Made by a program: the position numbers and the translations under genes | In this document: positions 6,679 to 13,304 of the stretch, piece after piece | How positions within the stretch are numbered: the first letter of the stretch is position 1 | Layout: every line of letters starts with the position of its first letter | IMG/VR virus record: IMGVR_UViG_3300042446_001701 | Location: 1 to 30,020 of that record | DNA: 30,020 nt | Strand: one strand, 5' to 3' | Origin: a virus | Notes under the pieces: model-generated | What the model was told of the DNA's origin: nothing | What the model saw: only the letters and a program-made list of their open reading frames with translations | Database searches by the model: none

Positions 6679-6979
6679 CTAAGTATACTCCCAATGTTTC
6701 AATTTTAAAAATACCCATCAAATTAGTTTGACTAGCAGACCGATAGAAATTACCGCTTTTAAATCCAGAATTACCCCCATATACGAATGCCACTGCATTT
6801 GATTTAACACGTTGATAAAATTCTGGTAATTCTTTTGATACTCCAACATCCACCAAAAATTGTGCTAATCTTTGAATGGCATCATCAGAGGATTTTGTAG
6901 CACCGATAAACACAAACCCAAGATTATCATTATGATAATACTTGAGTTCATGAATAGGCAATGTTTTTTCGGGAATCAT
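6662..6979 (-). CDS. Hypothetical protein
   Basis: A 105-residue protein with an alpha/beta look: strand LGFVFIGAT, helix SSDDAIQRLAQFLVDVGV, strand NAVAFVYGG, a Gly/Ser loop NSGFKSGNFYRSASQTN, then strand LMGIFKIETLGVYL. The Gly-rich loop with Arg and Ser might bind phosphate, but no known family motif is present. The start overlaps the stop of the membrane protein at 6976-7182 (ATGA), indicating translational coupling, and its end overlaps the next gene. Function unknown. Confidence 0.7.
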   Translation of the reverse strand: MIPEKTLPIHELKYYHNDNLGFVFIGATKSSDDAIQRLAQFLVDVGVSKELPEFYQRVKSNAVAFVYGGNSGFKSGNFYRSASQTNLMGIFKIETLGVYLDGLQA

Positions 6980-7182
6980 TTTTTAAAAAATAAAAATATA
7001 ATACCAGTTACGATCAAAATAGCGACCAGCAACAAAAAAGAAATCCAGATAGGGGAAAGAACCCACCACCATGACCACGCAATTACTCCCATTAATTTCA
7101 GAACTATGAATGCCACAGTCAAAAGACCCGCAAATCCAATTCCACCATTACTATTATTATTACTATTACTATTATTACTCAT
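6976..7182 (-). CDS. Small two-pass membrane protein (Fragile-X-F-like)
   Basis: A 68-residue protein with a Ser/Asn-rich head (MSNNSNSNNNSN, encoded by a trinucleotide run at 7147-7182) and two hydrophobic helices at about residues 15-37 and 43-65, ending FKK. The segment GVIAWSWWWVLSPIWIS is characteristic of small phage and bacterial proteins annotated as transmembrane Fragile-X-F-associated. Its activity is unknown; topology suggests an inner-membrane protein. It begins 1 nt after the stop of the upstream gene and is coupled to the downstream one by ATGA. The repeat is in frame and keeps Asn/Ser codons, so it need not be a phase switch. Confidence 0.8.
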   Translation of the reverse strand: MSNNSNSNNNSNGGIGFAGLLTVAFIVLKLMGVIAWSWWWVLSPIWISFLLLVAILIVTGIIFLFFKK

Positions 7183-7183
7183 A

Positions 7184-7444
7184 TTATTGTTTGAAGTATT
7201 TGTTAGCGCGGGTTTTCATATGTTCAATTGCTTCACTCACCGATTTAAGGCGATTATCAACTTTAGGCAATTGAAATTCATTTGCATTTGCTCGCGCCAC
7301 AGCAATTTTGATACCAAGCTCACGATCCCATTTGTCGATAGGATTGTGGAGAGAGTATCCATAATGAATTTTTTCATCTTGTTTAAATGCCACAACGACT
7401 CCGTGTGGTTTCCGATCTGCGTTTCTGATATAATTAATTAACAT
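7184..7444 (-). CDS. Conserved phage protein of unknown function
   Basis: An 86-residue protein with the pattern KPHGVVVAF ... GYSLHNPIDKWDRELGIKIAVARANA, seen in small proteins of many large phages and of unknown role. The core resembles a small beta sheet followed by a helix (SVSEAIEHMKTRANKYFK). Motif A precedes it, here with 9 nt rather than 6 between hexamer and ATG. The membrane protein gene follows after 1 nt, so this is likely the first gene of a run continuing to 6012. Confidence 0.78.
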   Translation of the reverse strand: MLINYIRNADRKPHGVVVAFKQDEKIHYGYSLHNPIDKWDRELGIKIAVARANANEFQLPKVDNRLKSVSEAIEHMKTRANKYFKQ

Positions 7445-7453
7445 TGTCTGTAT

Positions 7454-7472
7454 AGTGTATTCTAGTTTTTAA
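7454..7472 (-). promoter_or_regulatory. Motif A, 9-nt spacing
   Basis: TTAAAAACTAG-AA-TACACT followed by 9 nt and the ATG at 7444. A transcript from it would carry about a 3-nt leader. The TAA stop of the gene at 7469-7774 lies inside it. Confidence 0.6.
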
Positions 7473-7774
7473 AAGTCAAGTTTCATTTGATTGAGGTCTT
7501 CAGGTTTTGGTCTTACTGGAAAGTATTCTGTCGCATCATAAACCTCGTAGAACTTAGCGGTTTCTTGTGATGTTTTCCGAATAGAATTGGTATCCAAATC
7601 ATCAGCCCATCCAAAATCGTCCCAATCACTTTCTTCAAGCGTTTCTTTGGCTACTTCGGAAATCAATCTACTATCTCTCGATGTAATCTCTTCGCCTTTT
7701 GGGACTTTGATATAGACCTCGGAGTAAGATTTTTTAATCACCTCCACAATATAGTAATCATGTTCTTCTTCCAT
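7469..7774 (-). CDS. Small acidic hypothetical protein
   Basis: A 101-residue, strongly acidic protein: a beta-strand opening (DYYIVEVIKKSYSEVYIKVP), then an acidic helix and loop (LEESDWDDFGWADDLD) and a C-terminal tail EYFPVRPKPEDLNQMKLDF. The acidity would fit a DNA mimic or a partner of a basic protein, but that is only a possibility. It ends inside the next motif A and begins 6 nt after the stop of the small membrane peptide gene at 7781-7879. Family not recognised. Confidence 0.7.
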   Translation of the reverse strand: MEEEHDYYIVEVIKKSYSEVYIKVPKGEEITSRDSRLISEVAKETLEESDWDDFGWADDLDTNSIRKTSQETAKFYEVYDATEYFPVRPKPEDLNQMKLDF

Positions 7775-7780
7775 ATTTTA

Positions 7781-7879
7781 TTATTTTTTGGGTTTATGTT
7801 CGTCACTTGCAGCTTTACATATAGCAATCACCGCAAGCAAAAAAAGACAGTAAAAGATGAATAGTATAGTATACCACAT
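7781..7879 (-). CDS. 32-residue membrane peptide
   Basis: Encodes MWYTILFIFYCLFLLAVIAI followed by CKAASDEHKPKK: one long hydrophobic helix and a charged tail, typical of a single-pass or lipoprotein-like small protein. It fits the gap between two better supported genes and is in the same direction. No motif A or L upstream; the ATG lies in an AT-rich stretch. Function unknown. Confidence 0.5.
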   Translation of the reverse strand: MWYTILFIFYCLFLLAVIAICKAASDEHKPKK

Positions 7880-7942
7880 ATTTTTTTATTTTTGATTATC
7901 TACGTTTTTCGTTGTTTCGAATTTTGAGCGCAATGCTTCATA

Positions 7943-8383
7943 TTATTTGATTGTAATCATTTTCGGCCAATATAATACGTGTTTTGTTCCTGATTTACCA
8001 GACGACCCAATGGTGATATGTAGTCCACGATAGCCATCGTTCTCCATGATATTAAGGTCTTTTTTCATATTGTCAATGGTTTCCGAATAAACTTTCAGAT
8101 AAAACATAATAAATCCTTTGGTATATCCACCCCGAATCATATATGGATCATACTGAAAATCTACACGTTCTCCATCGTAATACACAGCACGTTGCCAATT
8201 GACATCTTTGTGAAATTTGGGATTGGTGATGGTGATGTGAGCATTATGTAAAGGACGTTGTAGGAGAATCCAATATTTTTTCGATAGATGCCAGTGGTAA
8301 TAATCAATAATATCGGGAGAAGTCTCAACGACGATGCGTTGTTTATCTCTTTCTACTTTAATTACCCCACTGGCATTGATCAT
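7943..8383 (-). CDS. 2H phosphoesterase, Acb1-like (anti-CBASS) candidate
   Basis: A 146-residue protein with two HxT motifs: NAHITIT (His49, Thr51) and GLHITIG (His122, Thr124), the signature of 2H phosphoesterases. Size and motif spacing (about 73 residues) are close to phage T4 Acb1 (gp57B), which cleaves cyclic oligonucleotide messengers of CBASS defence; T4 Acb1 is reported to use two HxT motifs near residues 44 and 113. The segments KKYWILLQRPLHNAH and GFIMFYLKVYSE also look Acb1-like to me. If so, it blunts host signalling early in infection. Alternative: another 2H enzyme acting on RNA 2',3'-cyclic ends, which would fit the ligases nearby. A perfect motif A lies 6 nt upstream. Confidence 0.7.
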   Translation of the reverse strand: MINASGVIKVERDKQRIVVETSPDIIDYYHWHLSKKYWILLQRPLHNAHITITNPKFHKDVNWQRAVYYDGERVDFQYDPYMIRGGYTKGFIMFYLKVYSETIDNMKKDLNIMENDGYRGLHITIGSSGKSGTKHVLYWPKMITIK

Positions 8384-8389
8384 GCACCG

Positions 8390-8408
8390 ATTGTAATCTA
8401 GTTTTTAA
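8390..8408 (-). promoter_or_regulatory. Motif A, perfect hexamer
   Basis: TTAAAAACTAG-AT-TACAAT, 6 nt, ATG at 8383 of the Acb1-like gene. The upstream gene's TAA stop is inside it. Confidence 0.7.
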
Positions 8409-8614
8409 TTTAATTCTTCCCACCGATTTTTAGCTGCTTTCAAACACTTAATAATTCTCTTCAATGTTTCAATATCTTTAATTTCGCCATCATTCGGCAA
8501 TCCAGAGATAAGCACAAAACATTTATTTTCTTTGACAAGTGTGACCTCAAAATTGATGAGTTTATTATCGTTATATGTTTTAAATACAATTTCTTCGCTA
8601 ATTTCTTCTTCCAT
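8405..8614 (-). CDS. Small hypothetical protein
   Basis: A 69-residue protein: acidic N-terminus (MEEEISEEIVFKTYND), a beta-rich middle (FEVTLVKENKCFVLISGLP) and a C-terminal amphipathic helix (DIETLKRIIKCLKAAKNRW). This resembles a small beta-beta-beta-alpha fold but matches no family I can name. It starts 2 nt after the stop of the upstream gene, so both are probably read from the motif A at 9112, and its stop is inside the promoter-like motif of the Acb1-like gene. Confidence 0.68.
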   Translation of the reverse strand: MEEEISEEIVFKTYNDNKLINFEVTLVKENKCFVLISGLPNDGEIKDIETLKRIIKCLKAAKNRWEELN

Positions 8615-8616
8615 AA

Positions 8617-9105
8617 TTAATTAATCCAATCGGGTTTATTACGCTTCCAAGCATGAATATGCTTCTTATCTAAAATAATATATTTTACGTATTTTTCAGT
8701 AGCTGACAGTGACTCGAAATTTGGTATTTTCCGACACTCACAATCACCAGCAATGGCAATTGCAAAAGGTTTTAGATCGAAGTCATCAAATCCTAACAAG
8801 TGAGCATGATCTTCACACCATTCCAATACTGCTTGAGACTTGTGAATCTTACCATAACGTGCTGTGTATTCATCGAAGATAGCATGAGCATGAGCAATCA
8901 ACCATTGGAAGTTGTCCCAGCTTGCTCTTGTCCAAATAGATGAGGGATGCGAACGATGCGATGGTTTATAAGGAGCTTCGATACCTTGTTCATGATAAGC
9001 AGTACACAAAAGCTGAACCGATTCTAAGCCTTGTTTAACACAATGTTTGTCCACTAACCATCTTGCAGATTGATCAGGGTCTAATGACGTGCTGAAGATA
9101 TTCAT
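8617..9105 (-). CDS. Conserved phage protein (DKHCVKQ...HRSHPSSIW family)
   Basis: A 162-residue protein belonging to a set widespread in large phages. Hallmarks are SLDPDQSARWLVDKHCVKQGLESVQLL (split here: SLDPDQSARWL, DKHCVK, LESVQLL), YKPSHRSHPSSIWTR, and EYTARYGKIHKSQ. Conserved Asp, His, Cys and Lys suggest an enzyme or metal-binding protein, possibly DNA-related, but I know of no demonstrated activity. A CECRK segment near residue 125 adds two Cys. A perfect motif A copy 6 nt upstream supports the start. It seems to be the first gene after the terminator at 9201-9230. Confidence 0.8.
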   Translation of the reverse strand: MNIFSTSLDPDQSARWLVDKHCVKQGLESVQLLCTAYHEQGIEAPYKPSHRSHPSSIWTRASWDNFQWLIAHAHAIFDEYTARYGKIHKSQAVLEWCEDHAHLLGFDDFDLKPFAIAIAGDCECRKIPNFESLSATEKYVKYIILDKKHIHAWKRNKPDWIN

Positions 9106-9111
9106 GGGTGA

Positions 9112-9130
9112 ATTGTATTCTAGTTTTTAA
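9112..9130 (-). promoter_or_regulatory. Motif A, perfect copy in a true intergenic gap
   Basis: TTAAAAACTAG-AA-TACAAT, 6 nt, ATG at 9105. No long gene ends here; it stands just downstream of a terminator. So the conserved core is not a by-product of coding the end of the preceding gene, which strengthens the promoter reading. Confidence 0.75.
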
Positions 9131-9200
9131 TGAGTGATACATCAGTCATAAATCGAGTTAATGTTGTATATACCACACATTATCCTTTCCATAGTGAATA

Positions 9201-9230
9201 AAAAATGCCCCATATTTCAGGGGCATTTTT
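9201..9230 (-). terminator. Rho-independent terminator (bidirectional hairpin)
   Basis: Perfect 11-bp inverted repeat AAAAATGCCCC / GGGGCATTTTT with an 8-nt loop, ending in T runs on both strands. It lies 9 nt past the stop of the gene at 9240-9503 and would end its transcript before the motif A of the next gene. Confidence 0.9.
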
Positions 9231-9239
9231 AAGAGTGGA

Positions 9240-9503
9240 TTAGAACGAGCGGATACCGTTCATCCTAATCTCGGTTGCCAAGTCTCGAACATCAACACTT
9301 GCCCATTGTGTGGAGTGTTGGTTCTTAGAAATGGCAACATTAGCTCCTCCACCTAACAAATGGAACGAACCGTCTTTCAACTGCACCATCTGAACTGAAA
9401 AAATTTTCGGATGTTTGCGTTGATCTCGGCTACGAAGCCACTGTTTGTTTTTACGTTGGTTTCTAACTGTTGTTGTTTTTGTTGTTGTTTTATTGTTTTC
9501 CAT
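9240..9503 (-). CDS. Small basic hypothetical protein, separate transcript
   Basis: An 87-residue protein with a Thr/Lys/Asn/Arg-rich, probably disordered head (residues 1-33, e.g. NKTTTKTTTVRNQRKNK) and a more ordered C-terminal part: IFSVQMVQLKDGSFHLLGGGANVAI, then STQWASVDVRDLATEIR. The basic head suggests nucleic acid binding. It is a single-gene transcription unit: a sigma70-like promoter upstream (9513-9540) and a terminator downstream. That makes it a candidate for an immediate-early gene made by unmodified host polymerase. Family not recognised. Confidence 0.75.
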   Translation of the reverse strand: MENNKTTTKTTTVRNQRKNKQWLRSRDQRKHPKIFSVQMVQLKDGSFHLLGGGANVAISKNQHSTQWASVDVRDLATEIRMNGIRSF

Positions 9504-9512
9504 AACTTTTTT

Positions 9513-9540
9513 ATATTACTATTGTTTTTTGTTTTGTCAA
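9513..9540 (-). promoter_or_regulatory. Host-type sigma70 promoter
   Basis: Perfect -35 TTGACA (9535-9540), 16-nt spacer, and TAATAT (9513-9518) as -10, 9 nt before the ATG at 9503. It is the only clear TTGACA-type promoter I found in the window and differs from motif A. The predicted leader is only about 2-3 nt. Confidence 0.7.
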
Positions 9541-9599
9541 GAAAAATTACCCATGTTTCACTATTTCGCCCTAAAAACAAAAAAATATCACAAATTTGT

Positions 9600-9605
9600 T
9601 AAATA
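9600..9605 (+). promoter_or_regulatory. Motif L (TAAATA) before LAGLIDADG gene
   Basis: TAAATA, 5 nt (CTGAT), ATG at 9611. The same arrangement precedes the HNH gene at 1394. Confidence 0.5.
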
Positions 9606-9610
9606 CTGAT

Positions 9611-10525
9611 ATGGCTATAAGATGGAGCGATGAAGATATTAATAATTTGATAAAATGGTATCCAGAATTTGGTGGTGAATATTGCGCGGAGAAATTAGAA
9701 AGAAAAATATCCACAATAAGATTAAAGGCTTCTAGATTGGGGTTGAGGGTGAAAAATTGTGATAGAACAAAGGTTTCTCAATTAAATACCGAAAGATTTT
9801 TAAAATTAAGACAAGATGTTTTCGATTCTCGAAAAGATTTCTTAAAAAAAGATAAAATAACTCCAGAACAAGCATATTCATTAGGGTTTTTATGGGGTGA
9901 CGGTCATTTATCAACCCAAGGCGAAATGCTGTATATTACATTAGAAATAGCAACGGAAGATTTTACTGAAATATTTCCAATTTTGAAATCTTTAGAAATT
10001 GGAAAGAAGTGTTGGAAGACATATAATAGAAAACGAGCAGAAACATGGAAAGAAACAACTCAGGCTGGTTTATATGACCCATATCTTGGAAAATTTTTAG
10101 AATTTTATGATTATAAGAATAAGTCTGGTTGTGGTGCTGATAAAATAGTTTCATATATCCCAGAAAAATTACGACATTATTTTTTCAGAGGGTTATTTGA
10201 TGCTGATGGAACTTTTCATTTCAACGAAACGGCTAGTTCACACCGAGCTAGTATATCTTCGGTTTATGATCAAGACTGGAATTTTGTTTTAAATTTTTAT
10301 AAATCAATTAGTGTTGATCATGTGGCTACAATTAGTAGAAATATATCAGCAAATGGATATAAATACTCAAACATTTTTATACATAGGCAGAAATATTTAA
10401 ATGTTCTTTATGAAAATATTTTTGCATCATACACACAAGATAAAATAGGATTGGGTAGAAAACATGAAATTATAAAAGAAATATACGACAACCCGAAACA
10501 TATAAAATTATTAAAAGATCGTTAA
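9611..10525 (+). CDS. LAGLIDADG homing endonuclease (free-standing)
   Basis: A 304-residue homing endonuclease with two LAGLIDADG-type helices: AYSLGFLWGDGHLS (about residue 90) and YFFRGLFDADGTFHF (about 193), so it acts as a monomer with two half-domains. The first 45 residues (WSDEDINNLIKWYPEFGG... LKASRLGLR) form a Myb/HTH-like DNA-binding head. A TTG start at 9596 is possible, but the ATG at 9611 has TAAATA 5 nt upstream. It lies on plus between minus-strand genes; its TAA directly abuts the stop of the phosphoesterase gene. No intron or interrupted gene is visible, so it is free-standing. Confidence 0.88.
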   Translation: MAIRWSDEDINNLIKWYPEFGGEYCAEKLERKISTIRLKASRLGLRVKNCDRTKVSQLNTERFLKLRQDVFDSRKDFLKKDKITPEQAYSLGFLWGDGHLSTQGEMLYITLEIATEDFTEIFPILKSLEIGKKCWKTYNRKRAETWKETTQAGLYDPYLGKFLEFYDYKNKSGCGADKIVSYIPEKLRHYFFRGLFDADGTFHFNETASSHRASISSVYDQDWNFVLNFYKSISVDHVATISRNISANGYKYSNIFIHRQKYLNVLYENIFASYTQDKIGLGRKHEIIKEIYDNPKHIKLLKDR

Positions 10526-11179
10526 TTATCTAACATGATCAGTCACATAAATCTCTTTGGTTGACATAATATCTCTAATTTCTTCAAAACTCCATATATC
10601 TTTTTTCCAATCCCAAGAGCAATCTAAATATTTTCCCATTTGGAAGTTTGGATTTCTCGTTTTATCATTATTATGGCTATGACCATGTAAATGCCACGAA
10701 CCTCTGGAACATTGGTTATGCGTTCTCAATGGGAAATGATTTAAAACAATTCTAATTTTTCCAACCTGAATTTCTTGATGGTTCCCCATAAAAGTTAAAT
10801 TATTCAACCTGAGTGGATACACTTCAATGTCAGATTTACCATATTGATCCATTACGGCATTTTTATAGATACGATACATTTGTGATTCATGATTCCCAAA
10901 AAGAACCATAACATTCTGACACATGATATTATTCCACCAATTTAACACTTGATTATCTGTTGCTGACAAAAAGCTATCGCCAATCACCCATAAAAAATCA
11001 TCTTCTTTAACTCTCGCATTGATTTTGCTCACCACATCATCCACAGATTCTTGAGGGGAATTATAACCTCTCATTTTCCAAATGGGAATGTCCCATTTCG
11101 GATCGTGGTAATTATGCCAATCGCTTGAAAAAAAGATTTTGTTTCTATCTTCCCATTTGTGTTTGATATTTTTATTCAC
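10526..11179 (-). CDS. Calcineurin-like metallophosphoesterase
   Basis: A 217-residue phosphoesterase with the metal-binding motifs in order: FFSSDWHNYH (DxH), WVIGDSF (GD), LFGNHES (GNH), VLNHFP and LHGHSHNND (GHxH). Such two-metal enzymes cleave phosphomonoesters or diesters, including nucleotides, cyclic nucleotides and nucleic-acid ends; the substrate is not evident. The frame extends to an ATG-less start at 11239, but that would overlap the thioredoxin-like gene by 68 nt. The GTG at 11179 (VNKNIKHKW) gives only an 8-nt overlap and is preferred. A second, unrelated phosphoesterase is at 19452. Confidence 0.85.
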   Translation of the reverse strand: MNKNIKHKWEDRNKIFFSSDWHNYHDPKWDIPIWKMRGYNSPQESVDDVVSKINARVKEDDFLWVIGDSFLSATDNQVLNWWNNIMCQNVMVLFGNHESQMYRIYKNAVMDQYGKSDIEVYPLRLNNLTFMGNHQEIQVGKIRIVLNHFPLRTHNQCSRGSWHLHGHSHNNDKTRNPNFQMGKYLDCSWDWKKDIWSFEEIRDIMSTKEIYVTDHVR

Positions 11180-11426
11180 TTTGTTTAATTTTTTCAATAA
11201 TATCATCAATACCTTGAATGATTTCAAAGGTATCACCATCTTCCACTACCAAACATGGAACATTACGAATACCATGTTTTTTGAACCATTCAATGTTTTG
11301 TGGATCATTGTAATTTTTAATTTCCACAGTTAATTCCAATTTCTCCAGTCTTGCTTTAAGCAAGTGACATGGACCGCAAGTTGCACTCGTAGCCAATATA
11401 AAATTTTTATTTATTTTTTCCAACAT
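11172..11426 (-). CDS. Thioredoxin/glutaredoxin-like protein
   Basis: An 84-residue thioredoxin fold with the redox site ATCGPCHLL (Cys17 and Cys20) and the cis-proline segment NVPCLVVEDG. The CGPC site is that of thioredoxins, while the short length is closer to glutaredoxins such as T4 NrdC. Likely role: reducing ribonucleotide reductase or other phage enzymes in the cytoplasm; no reductase gene is in this window. Located between the phosphoesterase (8-nt overlap) and the Rnl1-like ligase (9-nt gap), in one transcription unit. Confidence 0.85.
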   Translation of the reverse strand: MLEKINKNFILATSATCGPCHLLKARLEKLELTVEIKNYNDPQNIEWFKKHGIRNVPCLVVEDGDTFEIIQGIDDIIEKIKQSE

Positions 11427-11435
11427 ATTTTTTGG

Positions 11436-12530
11436 TTAATTTTTGTGTTCCAATTCTAAGATTTTCTCCATTGCTTTGCGCACGATTTTATCATCAATGT
11501 CACGCTTGTCAAGCAAAATAAATGCAATCGGAGTCTTCCAATCGCGAAACTCTTCCTGAATCGCCATTGCTTGTTCTTTGCGAGTTTCATAATTCCGAAT
11601 AAAAGGAATTCGCTCATTCATATTATCTACACACTTTACGAATTTAGTATAGGCATCGGTAATCAATTTAGCCTCGTCTTTGATTTTCTCTGCTACTTCG
11701 AAGTCGATGTGATTGACAGTATAGTTATAAAAATCTTGATAATCAATGAATCTTGGAGATTCTAAAAAGAATTCTAAAACATGAGAAGTGCTACGCAATC
11801 CAGTTGCCAATCGGTGAACAGAACAATACCAACTGCCCTTTGCCTTGCGCATTTTTCCAGATTCAGAGTATAAAACAACACCCTCTTTACCTACCCACAT
11901 TTCAACATCTTCAAGACATTCTTGAATAGAGTCGTAGGAATATTTTGCAGGTCTGTCGATTTCAAGAGTGATAGCCAACTGATCTAAATATTCTTGTGTC
12001 GCCATCCATCCAGAATCTTTTTTAATTATTCCAATCAAAGACAATTTCGGTTCGGGAAAACCACCAATAACAATCACATTGCTATTAGTTTGCCACTCAC
12101 ATAAAAATGTAAATTCAGAATTACTCTCAACGTCTTTGATAAATTCAAAAAACTTTTTATATTTTTTGATTAAAAAATCAATCTCATGACCATTAGGCAT
12201 TTGTCTCGCATCTGCTGTGCCTCTAGTTCTGTGCAATAGATTGCCCTTGTATTGATCACAAATAAGCAAGCTACCATCTAATTTCTCGTAAGCGACAAAA
12301 GGTTCATCCAGAGGAAATTTATCCAAATCTGGCTGCTCCGTATAATTGAAAAACTTTGAGAACGAACGCGATACGATAAAATTATCAGAGACGCGAACGA
12401 TCATCGAACGAAATTTCATTGTATCTTCCGTCCACTTCACTCCGATTTCTTTCGGCGTAATGAGCCAACATTCGTCACCAGCGATGACGCAATCTTTGTA
12501 ATTAAATTCTTCTTTGTCTGGTAGTTTCAT
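11436..12530 (-). CDS. RNA ligase, T4 Rnl1-like
   Basis: A 364-residue ATP-dependent RNA ligase. Motif I is AYEKLDGSLLI (adenylated Lys about residue 83), followed by LLHRTRGT, FLCEWQTNSNVIVIGG (motif III/IIIa area), EGVVLYSESGKMRKAKG (motifs IV and V) and a helical C-terminal domain. T4 Rnl1 (374 residues) reseals tRNA cut by the host anticodon nuclease PrrC, after end healing by polynucleotide kinase-phosphatase. An upstream ATG at 12563 overlaps the preceding gene by 32 nt; the ATG at 12530 follows its stop by 1 nt and is preferred. Together with the Rnl2-type gene and the kinase at 17802 it suggests an RNA-repair set. Confidence 0.88.
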   Translation of the reverse strand: MKLPDKEEFNYKDCVIAGDECWLITPKEIGVKWTEDTMKFRSMIVRVSDNFIVSRSFSKFFNYTEQPDLDKFPLDEPFVAYEKLDGSLLICDQYKGNLLHRTRGTADARQMPNGHEIDFLIKKYKKFFEFIKDVESNSEFTFLCEWQTNSNVIVIGGFPEPKLSLIGIIKKDSGWMATQEYLDQLAITLEIDRPAKYSYDSIQECLEDVEMWVGKEGVVLYSESGKMRKAKGSWYCSVHRLATGLRSTSHVLEFFLESPRFIDYQDFYNYTVNHIDFEVAEKIKDEAKLITDAYTKFVKCVDNMNERIPFIRNYETRKEQAMAIQEEFRDWKTPIAFILLDKRDIDDKIVRKAMEKILELEHKN

Positions 12531-12531
12531 A

Positions 12532-12924
12532 TTAATAGCTGACTTTTCCAAGTCGATCTTCAATTGATTTGCCGCGAGTTTTTCCGTTGATTAAAACGAA
12601 CTTCTTTTTATTTTTACCATACCAACGCTCCTCATCTTCTTTTGTTTGCAAACATTGATTCGGCAATTCCCACTGTCTATCTTTTAATCTTTCTTTTATA
12701 ACCTCTTCGATTTGAATCTGCGCCTCTTCAGGGATTTCCCATTTTTGGTTACGCTCCTTCCAAGCCATCTCGATACTCCAACGAATAAAGTCCTCTGATT
12801 CTTTGACAAACTCTTGTTCGCAAAGTTGAATATTCATCCAATCATCAACATACCCATTCCACATTTTGATTTCGGGATTGCCTTTGATTTTTTGAAGCTG
12901 TTCAATTAATTGATTTTTTTTCAT
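12532..12924 (-). CDS. Hypothetical protein, LIEQLQKI-type
   Basis: A 130-residue charged protein. The opening (KKNQLIEQLQKIKGNPEIKMWNG, split: LIEQLQKI, NPEIKMWNG) matches a common phage pattern in which a short helix is followed by a strand describing an NGxxxDW segment; the gene at 20558 starts the same way. The middle is acidic and helical (WEIPEEAQIQIEEVIKERL) and the tail is basic (KKKFVLINGKTRGKSIEDRL). Function unknown. It begins 3 nt after the upstream stop and probably shares a transcript with both neighbours. Confidence 0.7.
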   Translation of the reverse strand: MKKNQLIEQLQKIKGNPEIKMWNGYVDDWMNIQLCEQEFVKESEDFIRWSIEMAWKERNQKWEIPEEAQIQIEEVIKERLKDRQWELPNQCLQTKEDEERWYGKNKKKFVLINGKTRGKSIEDRLGKVSY

Positions 12925-12927
12925 AAT

Positions 12928-13266
12928 TTAAACATAGTCTTCTACTTTGTATAAGCTATTATCAGTTGTAACGTAAGTCACGCCATTCCGCTCTTCCACA
13001 TTCCGAACAATCGAGCTATGGAAAACGCCACGCATTTCAACCAATGCTCCTGTAACGTCAGATCGGAAAAATCGATCCATGAGAATCGGAGAATCACATT
13101 TAATTTCACCGATTAATTCACCGACCATTTCATAAGAAATTGGTGGTGATTTTCCCTCGTAAATAGAGAACCAACCGTTTTCCTGATCTTTACGATATTC
13201 TTCGATTGTTTGCGCTTGAAGCACAAGACTGTCGGGATTTATGTCTATTTTCGTTAATCTTTTCAT
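12928..13266 (-). CDS. Small hypothetical protein
   Basis: A 112-residue protein of mixed alpha/beta character (MKRLTKIDINPDSLVLQAQT...). The C-terminal half alternates short strands (ALVEMRGVFHSSIVRNVEE, NGVTYVTTDNSLYKVEDYV), suggesting a small beta barrel. No known motif is present. It is the first gene of a run that continues through the Rnl1-like ligase, thioredoxin-like protein and phosphoesterase, and carries a motif A copy exactly 6 nt before its ATG. Confidence 0.72.
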   Translation of the reverse strand: MKRLTKIDINPDSLVLQAQTIEEYRKDQENGWFSIYEGKSPPISYEMVGELIGEIKCDSPILMDRFFRSDVTGALVEMRGVFHSSIVRNVEERNGVTYVTTDNSLYKVEDYV

Positions 13267-13272
13267 GCTATT

Positions 13273-13291
13273 ATTGTAATCTAGTTTTTAT
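13273..13291 (-). promoter_or_regulatory. Motif A
   Basis: ATAAAAACTAG-AT-TACAAT, 6 nt, ATG at 13266. One mismatch at the first base. It lies 13 nt beyond the upstream gene's end, so no stop codon overlap here. Probable promoter for the run 10526-13266. Confidence 0.7.
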
Positions 13292-13304
13292 CTTTCTTCA
13301 ATAC

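Noticed and set aside
7147-7182. Trinucleotide repeat as a phase-variable switch
   Set aside because: The repeat unit is a multiple of three within an Asn/Ser-rich head, so slippage changes length without changing frame.
6872-7441. Plus-strand open frame of 189 codons
   Set aside because: Runs antisense to three coupled minus-strand genes and contains a poly-Leu stretch from the Asn/Ser repeat; a shadow frame.
7900-7941. 13-codon frame (MKHCAQNSKQRKT) as a gene
   Set aside because: Too short, with no motif A, motif L or coupled overlap to support it.
9120-9146. 9-codon frame MTDVSLIKN ending in motif A
   Set aside because: Its IKN ending comes from the motif itself; no other evidence of translation.
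9611-10525. LAGLIDADG gene within a group I intron
   Set aside because: The flanking genes are complete and face different directions; no interrupted gene or intron core was found.
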